64,000 bases of DNA from Tetrapyrgos nigripes (Eukaryota > Basidiomycota > Agaricomycetes > Agaricales > Campanellaceae). A model generated the notes under the pieces. The model was not told the origin of the DNA, made no database searches, and was given only the letters and a program-made list of their open reading frames with translations. Below are positions 47,101 to 58,761 of this stretch, piece by piece; position 1 is the first letter of the stretch, and every line of letters begins with the position of its first letter. The translations under genes and the position numbers were made by a program. The stretch is taken from contig JAACJM010000071.1 of the NCBI GenBank assembly GCA_013368315.1, positions 186,001 to 250,000 of the forward strand. The letters are read 5' to 3'.

Positions 47101-47490
47101 TTGTCCTCACGCATTACCTTGTTCATCGCAGACAAGTCCTTGATTCCGAAATACGATGACCTCGTGCTCAGTGGTACAGCCAAGGCTTTATTGCCAGCCA
47201 AAAAAAATGAGGAGGACGCGCCAATGGCTGATGATTCGGTCGACAAATTTTCGTCTTCTGCTCTTTCTCATTCTCAGCCGACAATGCTTGCCATTACGGC
47301 CTCCCAAGCCCCATCGTTGCGCGATATTAAAGACGACCAGTGGGTGGTTAAGACAGATCATATACGGACAGCTGAAGAAGATGTGTGGGTGGTATATGGC
47401 GACGATGTACAATTTTCAGAAGATGGTCTCAGAGTTGGGGGAGATGACGGACGGTTGGTTCCCGTCAAACGTTGGAGATTTGTATGCTGA
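41183..47490 (+). CDS. rxt3: Rxt3-like histone deacetylase complex subunit with giant mixed-charge region
   Basis: In yeast Rxt3 is a subunit of the Rpd3L deacetylase complex. Start MNVAALLQDSPSDDRRRP in a good context (CCACCATGAA). Exon joins at 41606/41658, 42464/42514, 46392/46460 and 46836/46890. A Pro/Ser-rich N-terminus leads to a very long repetitive region of Arg/Glu/Asp (42680-43960, again 44210-44740) with a His-rich patch (43150-43420). An acidic Lys/Glu segment follows. The Rxt3 domain then reads RVTVIIPSGHLPLTR, HPFRRDSFFVQTIQVRPP, RRRRVYTDDSDIFLCALHSGW. The C-terminus ends VVYGDDVQFSEDGLRVGG, RWRFVC. Near 44475-44479 the frame shifts by one base in a run of five G; reading four G gives VTGVPILVVHPHPHAHVG without a break. 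Confidence 0.82.
42680..43960 (+). repeat. Low-complexity RE/RD and HS/HP coding repeats
   Basis: Degenerate short-period purine-rich repeat (GAGAGRGA-like) encoding RDRERERE-type sequence, broken by a CAT/CAC-rich patch encoding HSHSHSHGHSHPHSH. It lies in the Rxt3-like gene. Such tracts expand and contract by slippage and are alignment-poor, so exact length may vary among strains. Confidence 0.85.
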
Positions 47491-48145
47491 TTCTGGTTCT
47501 CTTGCTAATGGACGATGAAACTTTCTGGTACCTGTATATCATTATTGTCGTAACACTGTATCTTGCTTTCCACTGCTCTTAACTACGATATAGCGAATAC
47601 TATTGGCTGATCTCTATCATTTGTGCTGGAAAGTGAAAGTAGTGACGTAGCACGAGGACGCGTCAGCCTAAAACTTCCATCATCCTGCCGTTTGATTTAC
47701 ATTCAGCACTCCGGTCCTGTCATATACTTAACTCTATGTCCAACCTCTTGTCTCTGTCTCTCTTTCTATTCAGGGAGCTGAAAATATCACTACGACGAGC
47801 GCCCAGAGCACCCAAATCCGTATTCCTATGACTTCCGCTTCGGTCTTGTGGATCCAGGTTCTAGCCTCAAATAGTGATTTCCGCGACAACGTCCTCAGGG
47901 CATCTTTACTCAGGTCATATTGATCTGCGTCGCACATACGGTGTCACCGTGTTGATCCAGTTGGCAGTTGCTATCCAATCTGTAGCTTATTCAAAGTTGA
48001 AGTATATAAGGATCTGCGCGCTGGGTGATAGGTGTATTCAAGCGATTTCCTCCACACGCAGGTGAGTATCTGTTTCCCTACGGTTCATGTCGCCTTCTGA
48101 CTTGACCCGGATTACCTTGAAGCTCCTTGAACCCGCATAGCCAGA
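47491..48145. other. Intergenic spacer
   Basis: 655 bp between the Rxt3-like gene and the APH-like gene. A 63-codon ORF at 47874 is unsupported. It holds the downstream promoter; no motif named. Confidence 0.45.
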
Positions 48146-49961
48146 ATGTACAATGATGCTGAAAGGAATAGCAATATCCCTGGCACCCCGGACTCTACAG
48201 AGAAAACGTATTTCCCTTACGAGCAAGTGATACTGTCAGAATGGATGGCCCTATCTGCAGGTGAGTGCCATTTCTTGTGGTGAAAGTTTTTACTAATTCG
48301 TGAGATTGCCAGGATGGACGATACCATCTGAATCGGAAATAGTTGTCGAGTACCTCGAACGCGAGGGATGGTGTACATCAGACGAGATCGAGGATATGTT
48401 GCTCGGTTTCGACGTTCGTGCTTTGGTGTTTGCTGCCGCCGAAGTCTTGCATAGGGAAGGAGAACTCAAATCCTCAGGCCTTCCAGTAGGCACCCTCTCG
48501 TCGCCCACTATTTACCTGCATTCAACTGGTGCCTTCAATCAAGTTTATGTCGTCACACTTCCTGCTCCTTTTTCCTCCTGCACAAGCCAAGATCTCCAGA
48601 TTCTCGCTCGTCTGCCCAAACTTGGCCGAAATTGCATTCCCCCTTCCAAGATAGACTCCGTCGTTGCAACCATGACATTCGCGAGACAATGCCGAGGTCT
48701 ACCTGTCCCACGCATTTTTGCTTGGAATGCTCACTATGACATCAACCACAATCCAGTTGGTTCACCCTACATCCTCATGGAGTTTGTCTCTGGCGTATCA
48801 CTGGAGGATTACTGGACTCGGCTTTGTTCGCAGCCTCGGTCCAGCAACCAGGAAAGGAAGAAGGAGGCCATCATAGCTGCGTGTGCTCAATTTCATGCGC
48901 GTTTGTGTGAACCCCTTATACTTCACCCACGGAACGACCACATGCTGGGCAGCCTGTATTTTGACTGGCTACAGGTAGATCGAAATAGTCAAGACATGGC
49001 TGACCCAGAATGTTATCGCATGGGACCACTCGCACCTGGGTTTGATGCCCTACGGAAAAGGCAATGCTACTCATCTCAACTCGATCCCGTTGGACCTGCT
49101 GAAGACCTGCGTACTCTGTGGAGAACCTGTTTACGCAAGGAGCTGGAGACGATAAAAAAAATAGGCTTGGGCATGCCTAGAAAGACGTCAGGACACGGCG
49201 ACTACGGAGCTTTTGCAGAAGGAGGTCGAAAGGAAATGGAACCAGAAGGTGGTCGACACCATATGGATGAGCTGGCAAAGAGTCTCAGTGTCGGTATGGG
49301 GAACTTGGTGGAAAGAACTCTTTCCACTTCATCCGGTATCGATGTCTCGCTCTTGCGACCGTGCTTAAGCATGGACGACTGGGCATTCCGCAATATCATC
49401 ATAGACCCTTCCACCCTGACCATACGCGCCGTTGTTGACTGGGACGATGTATACGTGCTCCCTTTCCTCCTTTCGGGACGATACCCCGAAGACCTTTGTC
49501 CAACACACGGCGACAGTGCAAGTGGTGTCAATACCAGTGACCAGAGTGATGACTGGGACTTCATTCCAAAGGACGAGGAAATGCTTGTGATGCCCTTCCC
49601 ATTACCGGACGTGTTGAAGAAAGGATGCAGCATTTCGCCTGAACCAGGAAAGACAGAATCACACGAGCACATATTGGGCTGGTTGCAACTGAACGAACGA
49701 ATAGAATGCACGATCTGGCGAGGAGTGTATCGCGAGAAGATGGCAGCATTGGACCCCAGGTTTAGTTTTGGAATCATTGTAGAAGTGGGCGACGCTGCAG
49801 AACTGCAGTTTTGGGAGTTTTGGGAGATTAGCCAGGAGGCGATGAAAGTGCAGCGGCTGCTTCTGTACGGATGGAGGAAATGGGTGGACTATAGTCGTTT
49901 TATTGAAGGGTATACTGAAGGGCATACTAAGCTGTCTAATTCGCTTTTAGAATACCATTGA
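48146..49961 (+). CDS. Aminoglycoside-phosphotransferase-fold (APH) kinase-like protein
   Basis: Exons 48146-48260 and 48313-49961 give 587 residues. The N-terminus reads MYNDAERNSNIPGTP; an N-lobe follows (STGAFNQVYVVTLP, MTFARQCRGLPVPRIFAWNA, SPYILMEFVSGVSLEDYW). The C-lobe carries CLSMDDWAFRNIIIDPSTL (the Asp...Asn catalytic loop) and AVVDWDDVYVLPFLL (the IDWE-like metal motif). The usual HxD His of APH enzymes is replaced in the MDD context, though Asp and Asn remain. Large families of such proteins occur in agaricomycetes and their substrates are unknown. The start is chosen because the 52-bp intron joins SALSAG to WTIPSESE in frame. Confidence 0.8.
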
Positions 49962-50284
49962 CGTTCTCTTCAGCTGGCATAGACAACCCTGTACAATTCG
50001 TGCGCCGGACTGACCTCCTTCCATTCGTCGTGATTTTCTGTATGCGTGGCCTGCGTGTGTCCATACGAACTTAATCCATATTTACTGCAATCGAAATTAT
50101 TAGAGTACGTCGGGCATCAGTATGAGTACTAGCAAAGTTCATACTAGCTTATATTATTAACATGTGTTCTGAATCGATGCTACAAGTTGAACGTTGAACT
50201 TCTGGAAAGCCGGCGTGATGTCAAGACAATGCATGTAGCTGCATCTTGACCGTCATCTTTCTCCTCAGCGCGTGTTGACTGGTT
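49962..50284. other. Intergenic spacer
   Basis: 323 bp between the APH-like gene and GFFYYH copy C. Nothing recognised. Confidence 0.4.
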
Positions 50285-51272
50285 ATGCTCAGAGCTCTAT
50301 CCAGCTCTACCTGTCAGAATAGTTTGAGCAGTTTCTCAAGAAGAGGGTTTTCTTTGTCGCCGGTGCTTTTGGTATGTCCTATTTCCATCCAATTCGTTCA
50401 TACTTGCCGCTGACACAGTTCCAGCATGGACGACAAACCATCCTTTCCTCAGTGATACCCAGTGAACTCACTTCCGGCGATTATCTCGACCTCTCTGGCA
50501 GACATCAAGCTTCTATACGTTACAGGAAGGCTCGTTGCAGGTATCACTGGGAGAATCCAAGTCCCGGGAAGTTTTCTCCATTCCCTGAGAAAACACATGG
50601 CTTCTTCTACTACCATCTGCCCCAGAACGCACCATTATTTGTTGGCGGTATACGCTTCCGTGTTTGCCCATCCAATGATCCCAGAACGTTCCAAGACGGT
50701 CATGACCTGTTCAAACTCAATGGCCTACCATGGGAGATCTCAAATTGGGCATTAGCACTTCACAAGAAGAATTATGGTCCATGGGGAAATGCGTTGGTCG
50801 ACGCTGGAGTCATTCGTCCTGGGGCATTGGAGTTGTGCAGGAAGCTTGCATCTCAGGTGCAGCGCCGCGAACCCTCTAAAAAACCCATTGTATACTCTTT
50901 CAAGCAGCCATTGCCGATGCCTCTGGGTGAAAGGAAGGTCAATTTCTGGATAGCAGACGAGAAAAATATGCTACGCGTGCGTTTACGTTCTCGTATTCTG
51001 GAACCCTTCGATGTTACCTTGACAATGCCGAGTTTGTTCATTTCTTTTTTGCATCAACAACAATGTTGATGAATTCATCTCTAGGGGAAAATGCAACTGC
51101 ACATGTCTGTCTTGAACGGGATGGGGACGACTTTGTCGTCCGCCTGCTTTCAGTACCACAAGAATATGCCGGAAAGATGAAGTACAAAGTTGGAGATACT
51201 ATTCCTTACATACCTCGCCGTCAAGAGGTATTAGATATCTTTAAGAACTTTCCTGAGGCTGGACATGAATGA
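50285..51272 (+). CDS. GFFYYH-family protein, putative mitochondrial, function unknown (copy C)
   Basis: Exons 50285-50371, 50425-51031 and 51085-51272 give 293 residues. Exon 1 encodes MLRALSSSTCQNSLSSFSRR and GFSLSPVLL, a presequence-like N-terminus on its own exon, followed by a phase-0 GTATGT...TTCCAG intron as in copies B and D. The core reads HGRQTILSSVIPSELTSGDYLD, EKTHGFFYYHLPQNAPLFVGG, FRVCPSNDPRTFQDGHDLF, LPWEISNW, VIRPGALELCRKLASQ and PLGERKVNFWIADEKN. The C-terminus is HVCLERDGDDFVVRLLSVPQ, YKVGDTIPYIPRRQEV. The second intron (GTTTGT...CTCTAG, 53 bp) has a weak donor; without it the frame stops at 51069. The same interval is coding in copy D, so it may instead be a frameshift. Confidence 0.72.
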
Positions 51273-51736
51273 ATTAAGATCATCCACTGATCAGCAGTTT
51301 GTCTGAACTCCGAGGTCTGTTGATCATATTGTAAGCTGCTGAAGCGTCAGGCCTGTTAGTACGAGTATACGTGTAAAAGGCAAAATTCGTTGTAGACCTC
51401 CAAAGTGAACATCAGATTACTCCCTAAAAATATTAATGTTTTGACTGGGATGGGGACAACTTCGTAATTTCAGTTCCACCAGAGTATGCTAAGTACAAAG
51501 TTGGAGATACTATTCCACGCAAGCCTTGGCATCCGGAGGTATTAGATATCCTTAAGAACCGACGCAGCCTGACCGTCTACGATCTACTTGCATACTACTG
51601 TATACTTACATGTACTTTACGGTCTGAGTACAATCAGTCTCTCGAAGACGCGTCGCCGTCACGTGTCTTGTTGACGCGCCTCGTGGATTTGAGCTTGATC
51701 TTGACGCTCACCACAACCTGCTCATCGTCGACCGCC
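51273..51736. other. Intergenic spacer with duplicated fragment
   Basis: 464 bp before the pericentrin-like gene. Besides the fragment at 51442-51560 I see GACGCGTC and CACGTG-like motifs near 51649-51665 but cannot assign a function. Confidence 0.4.
51442..51560 (+). pseudogene. Partial tandem copy of the 3' exon of GFFYYH copy C
   Basis: About 120 bp that closely repeat the last exon of the gene just upstream (DWDGDNFVI...VPPEYAKYKVGDTIPRKPW...EVLDILKN), with a small internal deletion. No start and no upstream domain, so it is a fragment left by local duplication. Confidence 0.8.
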
Positions 51737-54700
51737 ATGGCGAGTATGCTTGAAACGCCTTCACGAATATGGCGCAGAATAGAAGTAGAAGGTAGCAGAG
51801 ATGATATGCCTTCTCTACCTTCTGTCCCTGGTTTCGACGACTCTGGCGAGGACTTCAACCTTTCTGATGCACTCGACCTCGATGATTCCGCCATCAATCC
51901 AAACGGCCCTATTCCAATCCATTCCACTCCAGCAGCAGCTTCTCACCATTCTTCTCGCCGTTCTTCAATACGTGCTGCTTCCAGCACGTCAAGTGCCTCT
52001 CGTTTTGCCAACTCCATTGCAAAATTGTCCAACACAGGTTCTATCAACTCCCGCAGACTATCCACCCGACCCAGCTCTCCCAGCACAGATAGCTTTGATA
52101 TCAGCGCGATTCCTTCGCTTCCTCCCGGTGAAGAGCCTTACCGTGGAACGAGTTATTTCTCCGGAGCAATGGACGAGGATGCAGAGGAAGACGAGGAGAG
52201 CAAAGATAGTATTCCCGAGAGATATCTTCCAAAGGAAACTGGCGAAGAAGACGATCAGGATGCTTCGTTGTCCGACGCATTGGAATCCATCAGTCGGGCT
52301 ACTTCACCTTTCCCCGCTGAACAAGATATGGGAACGCCGAGGGAGAAGTCGTCATATATTGATTATCAGGTTCCTCTCAAAGTGTGTAACTGCTCTCTTC
52401 AAGCCTATGCTCCAAAACTTACAAGTCTTTTCTAGTCTGCGTCTGCATCACCCTTTGACAAATTTCGCAATGTCAACATAGCTCCGCGACGGCTCTTTGC
52501 CGAAAGGACAAGGACTCCCTCTCTATCGCGCACAACGCTCTCTCCTGCATCCTCACCCGGTCATTCTACTCCGAAAAGTTCCAGATCCATTGCTCTCTCT
52601 GATCGTTCAGAATCCCCTATCCCTGAAGCGCAAGTACCACTTCCACGATCTAATAATGCTTCACCTGCTATCGCCAGGCACAGCCCAGAACCAGAAGAGA
52701 GTACAAACACATCAGACCAGGACGATTCGGGTGCACAGTCAATGGATATCACGGACGTACACATATCCCCTCTCCGACAGTTCTCTCCTTCCGATGACGA
52801 CGAACGGAATCCACTCCGAGAGAGTTCCCGGAGCCAAAGAACAGGTAGTCTTCATTCGTCAATAGACGAGCCTACTTTCTCTACCGATGAAGGGCCTACA
52901 CCGTACGCGCAAATGCGTACTAATTTACCTGCAGCGGCGTCTCCCGTTGGGACTGGGCTCGCGAGTGCCTTCCCATCGCCATCGCCTTCTTTAGCTACTC
53001 CTACTCCCGCTTTTCCTGGCCTTCGTGCACGGTTCAACCTACCTGTACCGTCTCAGGACTGCAGTACTCCTGCACCTGCCGATCGACAATACTCTACACA
53101 TCATGATTCAGACGCTTCTCAAGACGAAGACCCTCTCACGCCGAAAACACGCAGACGTTCCTTCTTTTTGTCGGTGATCAATTCAACTGCTCGTCCCCGT
53201 ATAAAAGCAGGAACTCCTCATCCCCGTTCTCGCATTCCCCCTGACACACCAAGTGTGTCGGGTACGCCAGGCCCTTCCCTTCTTCCAAGTGTTCAAGACA
53301 CACCTGGGCCACTTGCATTTGCAGGTACTACTCCAAGGCCAAGGTTCGGACTCGGACGACGAATGTCTCATCCTCTATCACAAGGATTTACTACTTCCTC
53401 AGCGGTATCCGAGTCAGAAGCTGGAGCCGAGTCAGCCAGTCCTTCAGCAACAACCAATGGGCATGTTCCTTGGAGCACACCTGGCCCTGTTCTTCAAACT
53501 CATTCCCAATTGTCCCCATATGATGAGCTAGGAGGAAACCAAGCTTCTTTTATTTCCACTGCTTCCTCACACGACCTTACAACCAACCCTCGTGCGAATA
53601 CGTCCTTTGATCCAGCAATGGGTTTTGGTGTCGGTCAACCTGGGCAAGGTGTGGGCCGCTTCAATGCTGGAAAGTTGAACAATTATTTGCATGGTCTCAA
53701 TCGTAGACTGCAAGAGGAGAATGAGCTGTTGATGCAGAGATTGCGGCACCTTGAGGAGAAGGGTGCAGTCAGTTCCGGAAGCGTTCCAGCGACTCCTAGC
53801 ATTGCCGATGGTGCTTCTCGAAGACTAAGTGGTGATAGAAGAAGGATCAGCACTGGTACAACTTTAGGGGACTTGGAAGAAGTTGCCGGTGAAGGTTGGC
53901 AAGAAGAGAAGGCTGAATTAGAGGAGATGGTGGAGACCTTTAAGAGTGAGATAGAGAAGTGTATGCAAGAGAAGGAAGAAGTGGAGAAAGTTCTTGAGGA
54001 TGAAAAGAATGGACGGGAACGCGATAAGGAGCGTTGGAAGGGACGCATGGCAGAAGTAGAGTCAGGTGTGGAAGAAATAGTAAAGGACCTGGAGACGAGA
54101 TGGCAGGATGCCGAGCAGAGGGCTAAACTGAGTGAACAGTCAGGTTCCGAGCGTATCAAGGAGCTAGAAAAAGAGCTACACGAGCTTGAAGCGCAACGGG
54201 ACCACGCGCTTGAAAGAGTGCAGAGGGCTGAACAGGCTTTAGAGGAGGAGCAGGATCTAGGGGGCGAGTTGAGAAATGCCAACGAACGCATTAGCAACTT
54301 GATGGAGAACTTGCGAAACGCCAACAATCGGATCAAGGAGCTCGAGGAAGAGGTTTTCCATTCTGATGAGCGTATCAATCAACTAGAGGACGACCTGAAA
54401 TCACAGCAGGACGCAAACGAAAATCTTCTTAGACAACTTGATGCCAAAGACGAAGAGATCCAGGCGCAACGCACTGAAGTCCAGCACCTCGAGAAACTGG
54501 AGCAAAAGCTGTCGGAGGAACTACAGGCTACAAAAACTTTTGTTGCTGAATTGGAGGGCGATGCAGGCGCTGCTGTTGAACAGCTTGAAGCTCTTGAGAC
54601 CGAGCTCGCTGCAACGAAAGGACTGCTTGAAGATGCGAAACTCATGGAGGAAGAGCTGCAGGCCAGGAGTGAGCAATGGGAGAAAAAGGCTGAAGCCTCT

Positions 54701-57475
54701 AGCGAGCTTTCCAGACAAATGGAAGAAGCTCTGGACGCGGCTGAGAAGAAGATGCTCGCTGACGAGGAGACCGTCGCAGAACTCAGAGGCAGGATCGCAA
54801 CTCTCGAACAGGAGAAGGAACGTCAACGAGACCTCAGCGCCAGATCAATCAACGCTTCTCACCATGCCGCCGCGAATCCTGCTCACGAGGCCGAAGTTGA
54901 AAGTCTGGAGGAAGAGCTTGACGATGCCAACAAGGAGATCGCCCGACTGAACACGATACTTGCCCAATCACCGGCAAGAAAAGCTATGGACAAGGCAAAG
55001 GACACCAAGATCGAGATGTTGGAGAAGGAGAACGAAGTCCTTAGTGAAAGGATCAAAGCGATGCGAGTCACGATGAGCGAAGTCAATACTCCGACGAACA
55101 AAATTGTCAATAGCAGCAGTATGTCGCCTCTTGCTCGTCGTGCTCTATCGATGTCGATCAGGGCTCCAAAGACACCTGGAGGTCCTTTGCGAGAAGTAAT
55201 CTACATTCACTTCTATCCTTCATTTACTCGTTACTGATCTAGTCCATTAGTTGTCCTGGTTGAACACTACCATGGGTGACCATAGTGTTTCACCCTTAGT
55301 CGCCGAGATATCACGCTTGCAGCGAGAGCTAGACAAGGCAAACGAGAGCATAGACGACAAAATTGATCAACTAGAAGACGCTGGCCTTGGAATCGTTGGA
55401 ATGACGAAGAATTTTGAAGATGCCCGTGCTAAGATTCGTGCTCTAGAAGATGAAATAGCAAGATTATCACGGAAGGAGGAGCGTAGACTGAATCGTCTAG
55501 GTCGGGCAAGATGTCAGAAGTGTCGGACTAAAGTTGATCTTCGCGGTCTCATACACGTCTCTGATGACGAGAGGTGAGTAGTTGCTTGCCATACATTCCA
55601 GGTAATCTCTAACCTCCGACAAAGTAGCTTCTTTTATTCGCCCGAAGACAGTCTCCCGACAGAACCTCCAACACCACCAACCAAGACCAGTGAGGCACTG
55701 CGGGCCAACTTGCGTTCGGTCAACTCACATCTTGAAGAAATGAGAGAGGAATGGGCAAGCGAGAAACGAGAGCTGCTTGGGGAGAAGGCTGTCCTTCAAG
55801 ATGCTGCAAAACGTCTGAACAGTCAGATTCGTGAAGCAAAAAGTGACGCTAACAAGGCAACCGAGCTTCAGAGGGCTGAGAGCCGAAATCAACATGATGT
55901 GAACTTTTTGTTTTTTCTTGTATCATACCCAATCATTGACAGCCCGTTATACAGGAACTGGATAAGGCTAAACGTACCATTGTGGAGCTGGAAAGTGATT
56001 TGAAGGCTGAGCGATCACGCTTGAGAGCCCTTTCCACTGAGCAGACGAAGATTGACAGAGAGAAAGAAGGGATCTTCCTCCAACTGCAGAGGACTGAATC
56101 GGTGAGTGGTAATTCAGTCGGCTTGACCTTGGTGTTCATTTCATTACAGGATATGGATGAAATTCGCAGTCAACTGCAAGCGTGCAAGAAGGAGAACCGT
56201 GACATGGAAAACGAACTCAGAAGTGAGTTGTGGAGAACTGCGTCTGACGATACTTATACTGACGAGTATATATAACTCCAGCCAATGCCAATGCTGAACA
56301 GAAGGCACGACTGCTCGAAACTCGCGTCGCCGAGAATGTGGAAGCTATGGAACAGTTGAGAGAAGAGCGTGGCCTTTTAGCTGCAGAGCACAAGAAACTT
56401 CAAGAACGATTCTCCGAAGTGTCTGAGGTGGGTTAAAAAGTCTGGTTCAATCCCTTATCCAACATATCTGACATGTCAACAGCAAGCTAATCGTCTCGGA
56501 AACGCGCTTGCCAAGTCTCAGAAACATCACGATGACCATCGCCACCAGCTGGATCTTCACATGTCCCAAATCGAGGATCTTCAGCGGGCACTCTCTGATC
56601 GCTCAGGTGAGCTTCACAGAGTGGAAGCCGAGAAAGCACGAATTTCCGCAGAGAAGGACGACGTTGCGCAAACTGTCGCGGCTCTTGAAGCCGATCTCAG
56701 GCGTGTAAAGAAGGATGCCCAGGCGTTCGGTCGGGATCTGAAGCAACTTCGTGCCGAAAAGGAGAAACTTGAGCTCAAGCATCACGATGAGCAAGTGAAG
56801 GCCGAACGTATCAAGAAGCAGACTCAGACGCAGATTCGTCTGCTAAATGAAGAGGTGGAGAGTCAGCGGGTCAGGGCACAACGTGCAAAGGAGCAGTTGG
56901 AGAAACATGTTTGTGTAATGTGAGTCTCGTTTCGGATTCCCTTGTCCTGTGATACTGATTGCTTTGGATTGTTTTAGGGACGGCCAGCAGCTGTCGGCTC
57001 TGAAGCTCCAGCATAACAAAGAATGCAAAGGTCTTTTCGTGCAGATCCGATATCTCAAGGCCAAGTTCACCCGTGAATCAACGTTGCGTTTTGATATGGT
57101 CTATCAGAAACGATATCTCTTGGAGTTGTTAGGGCAACTGGAGAAGAGGTAAGACTTTTTTTGGCTCTGATCCTGCCACGTGGTACTGATCCTATTGAAG
57201 TGAACGAGCCATTCTGGCTTCAATTGCGAATATTGGCTTCCCTGCACAACCTTCGCCTCCGAAGAAGCCGAGAAACAAGCTGAAGACGGCGGCCATGTCC
57301 ATAATTTTCATTTCACGGATGAGGTGAGTTCATGATCCTCCACTAGCCGCGGCTCGACGTTTATCTGGTGACTAGGCGTGTGAGTGAAGAGTGGAGGAAG
57401 CAATGTGCCTCAAAACAAGCCATTGCAGCTGCTCTCAGCGATGCTAGACAACGACGAGCAGTGAAGGGTTCTTGA
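51737..57475 (+). CDS. Pericentrin/Pcp1-like spindle pole body protein (PACT domain)
   Basis: Large scaffold. Start MASMLETPSRIWRRIEVEG, then a Ser/Pro/Asp-rich disordered N-terminal third with many SP/TP sites (candidate CDK phosphorylation). KLNNYLHGLNRRLQEENELL begins a very long coiled coil (about 53670-56920). The C-terminus reads DGQQLSALKLQHNKECKGL, QIRYLKAKFTRESTLRFDM and YQKRYLLELLGQLEK, the PACT motif by which pericentrin, AKAP450 and fungal Pcp1 attach to centrosomes or spindle poles. The end is DARQRRAVKGS. About ten introns; the large exon spans roughly 52436-55195. By family, it anchors gamma-tubulin complexes at the spindle pole body. Confidence 0.85.
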
Positions 57476-57621
57476 ATTCTGATATTAGACCGATTTATGA
57501 CGTGTAGATGTGTGTATAGTTTTTCATTGTCGTGTTTCCTTTTCTCTTGACACTGTATACTATGTACTATGTAACCTTAGTTTATATCATGCACACCTGG
57601 CGTATGTGTAGTTCATCCTAC

Positions 57622-58704
57622 TTATTTTTTCTGTTCAGATATGACACGATAACCATCCTTGGCGAACAAGTATGAGAGACCACTCCAGATGGTGGTGGTG
57701 GCGACTATCCACCTGTGTACGAAATAAGAGACGACGGAAAATGCTTCAGGGGAGTGGACTTACTGTAAGCCCTGAAGAGGAACTTCCATAGCCCAAGGAA
57801 GTAATGGACTGACCGTCGTTGTCCCCATGAGAAGAAGTTGCAGAGCAGTGTTGTACTGAATCGTGAGGTCAGAAGAGCATGAAGACAGGAGGACAACAAT
57901 CATACCTTGCTGATAGTTGTTGGACGTACTTCTGCGGAAGGTATAGAGAAGTCCCAATAACGAGCAAATGTTTTCTAAACCAGGATGAGTTCGAGAACAA
58001 ATATTGTATACGTTTAATAACGAGGATCACCGGAGGCGGTAACGAAGTATAACGTATCCAGAATGCAGATATGCTAAGCACTACATCTCTTCCGAGGATC
58101 AAGACAGCTAGAGGGACTATATCACGATTAGCACGAAGCACTAAAGACAAAACCATATGCACGCACCCGGCAACATCCCCTTCATCGCCAACGTCACCGT
58201 TAGTGTCGTCATGAGTGCCTTGTCAGCAGCAGGATCCAGAATAGTGCCAACGACAGAGCCCATATTAAAACGACGAGCTAACCAGCCATCAGCCTTAAAG
58301 AAAGACAGAACCAATGGCTTTAGAATTCAGAATAGGCACCCTACAAAACATGAAGAGCAGACCAAATCGGTGAGACCAGCATAGATTAATAGCGAAGTCG
58401 CTAGGTAAAATTGACCGTCAAGGATTGACCATCCTATTACTGGACAGGCTAGTATACGAGATACTGTGAGGAAGTTGGGAAGGGTGTAAACGTTTTCCCG
58501 TAGAGCGAGGGGAAGTTTGCGTTTTGGAGGTTGTGAATCTGGTTGTTGGGTGGAATAAAGCCGAGTTGCTACGCGGCCAGGCTGGAAAAGGAGAGAAGAA
58601 CGGGCAAAACGAAAGGTTTGAGGTCGAAGTTGCGATAGATGTGAGTGTCGCAAGACGCGAGTTGTAGAGCAGAGGAAGGTCATGAAGACGGCATTCGCAC
58701 GCAT
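57622..58704 (-). CDS. crd1: Cardiolipin synthase (CDP-alcohol phosphatidyltransferase)
   Basis: Makes cardiolipin from CDP-diacylglycerol and phosphatidylglycerol in the mitochondrial inner membrane. The N-terminus from 58704 (MRANAVFMTFLCSTTRVLRH, RFARSSLL) is an acid-poor presequence; an upstream in-frame GTG is ignored. Then ENVYTLPNFLTVSRILACPVIGW, the catalytic motif DGWLARRFN...GTILDPAADK, membrane helices (VPLAVLILGRDVVLSISAFW), and the C-terminal SKYNTALQLLLMGTTTV and YLFAKDGYRVISEQKK. The DGxxAR(x8)G(x3)D(x3)D signature is complete. It is divergent from the BTB gene with only 57 bp between start codons. Confidence 0.92.
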
Positions 58705-58761
58705 TTCATTTCTTGACACTGACGTCCGTCAACCCCTCTTCTAATGTAACTACCATCATCC
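58705..58761. promoter_or_regulatory. 57-bp bidirectional start region
   Basis: Only 57 bp separate the cardiolipin synthase start (-) from the BTB gene start (+). The two 5' untranslated regions or promoters must overlap each other or the opposite coding sequence. Confidence 0.6.

Noticed and set aside
50374..50424. Start of GFFYYH copy C at the ATG at 50374 (MSYFHPIRSY)
   Set aside because: That ATG lies inside the first intron (GTATGTCC). Copies B and D show that the true start is on an upstream exon.
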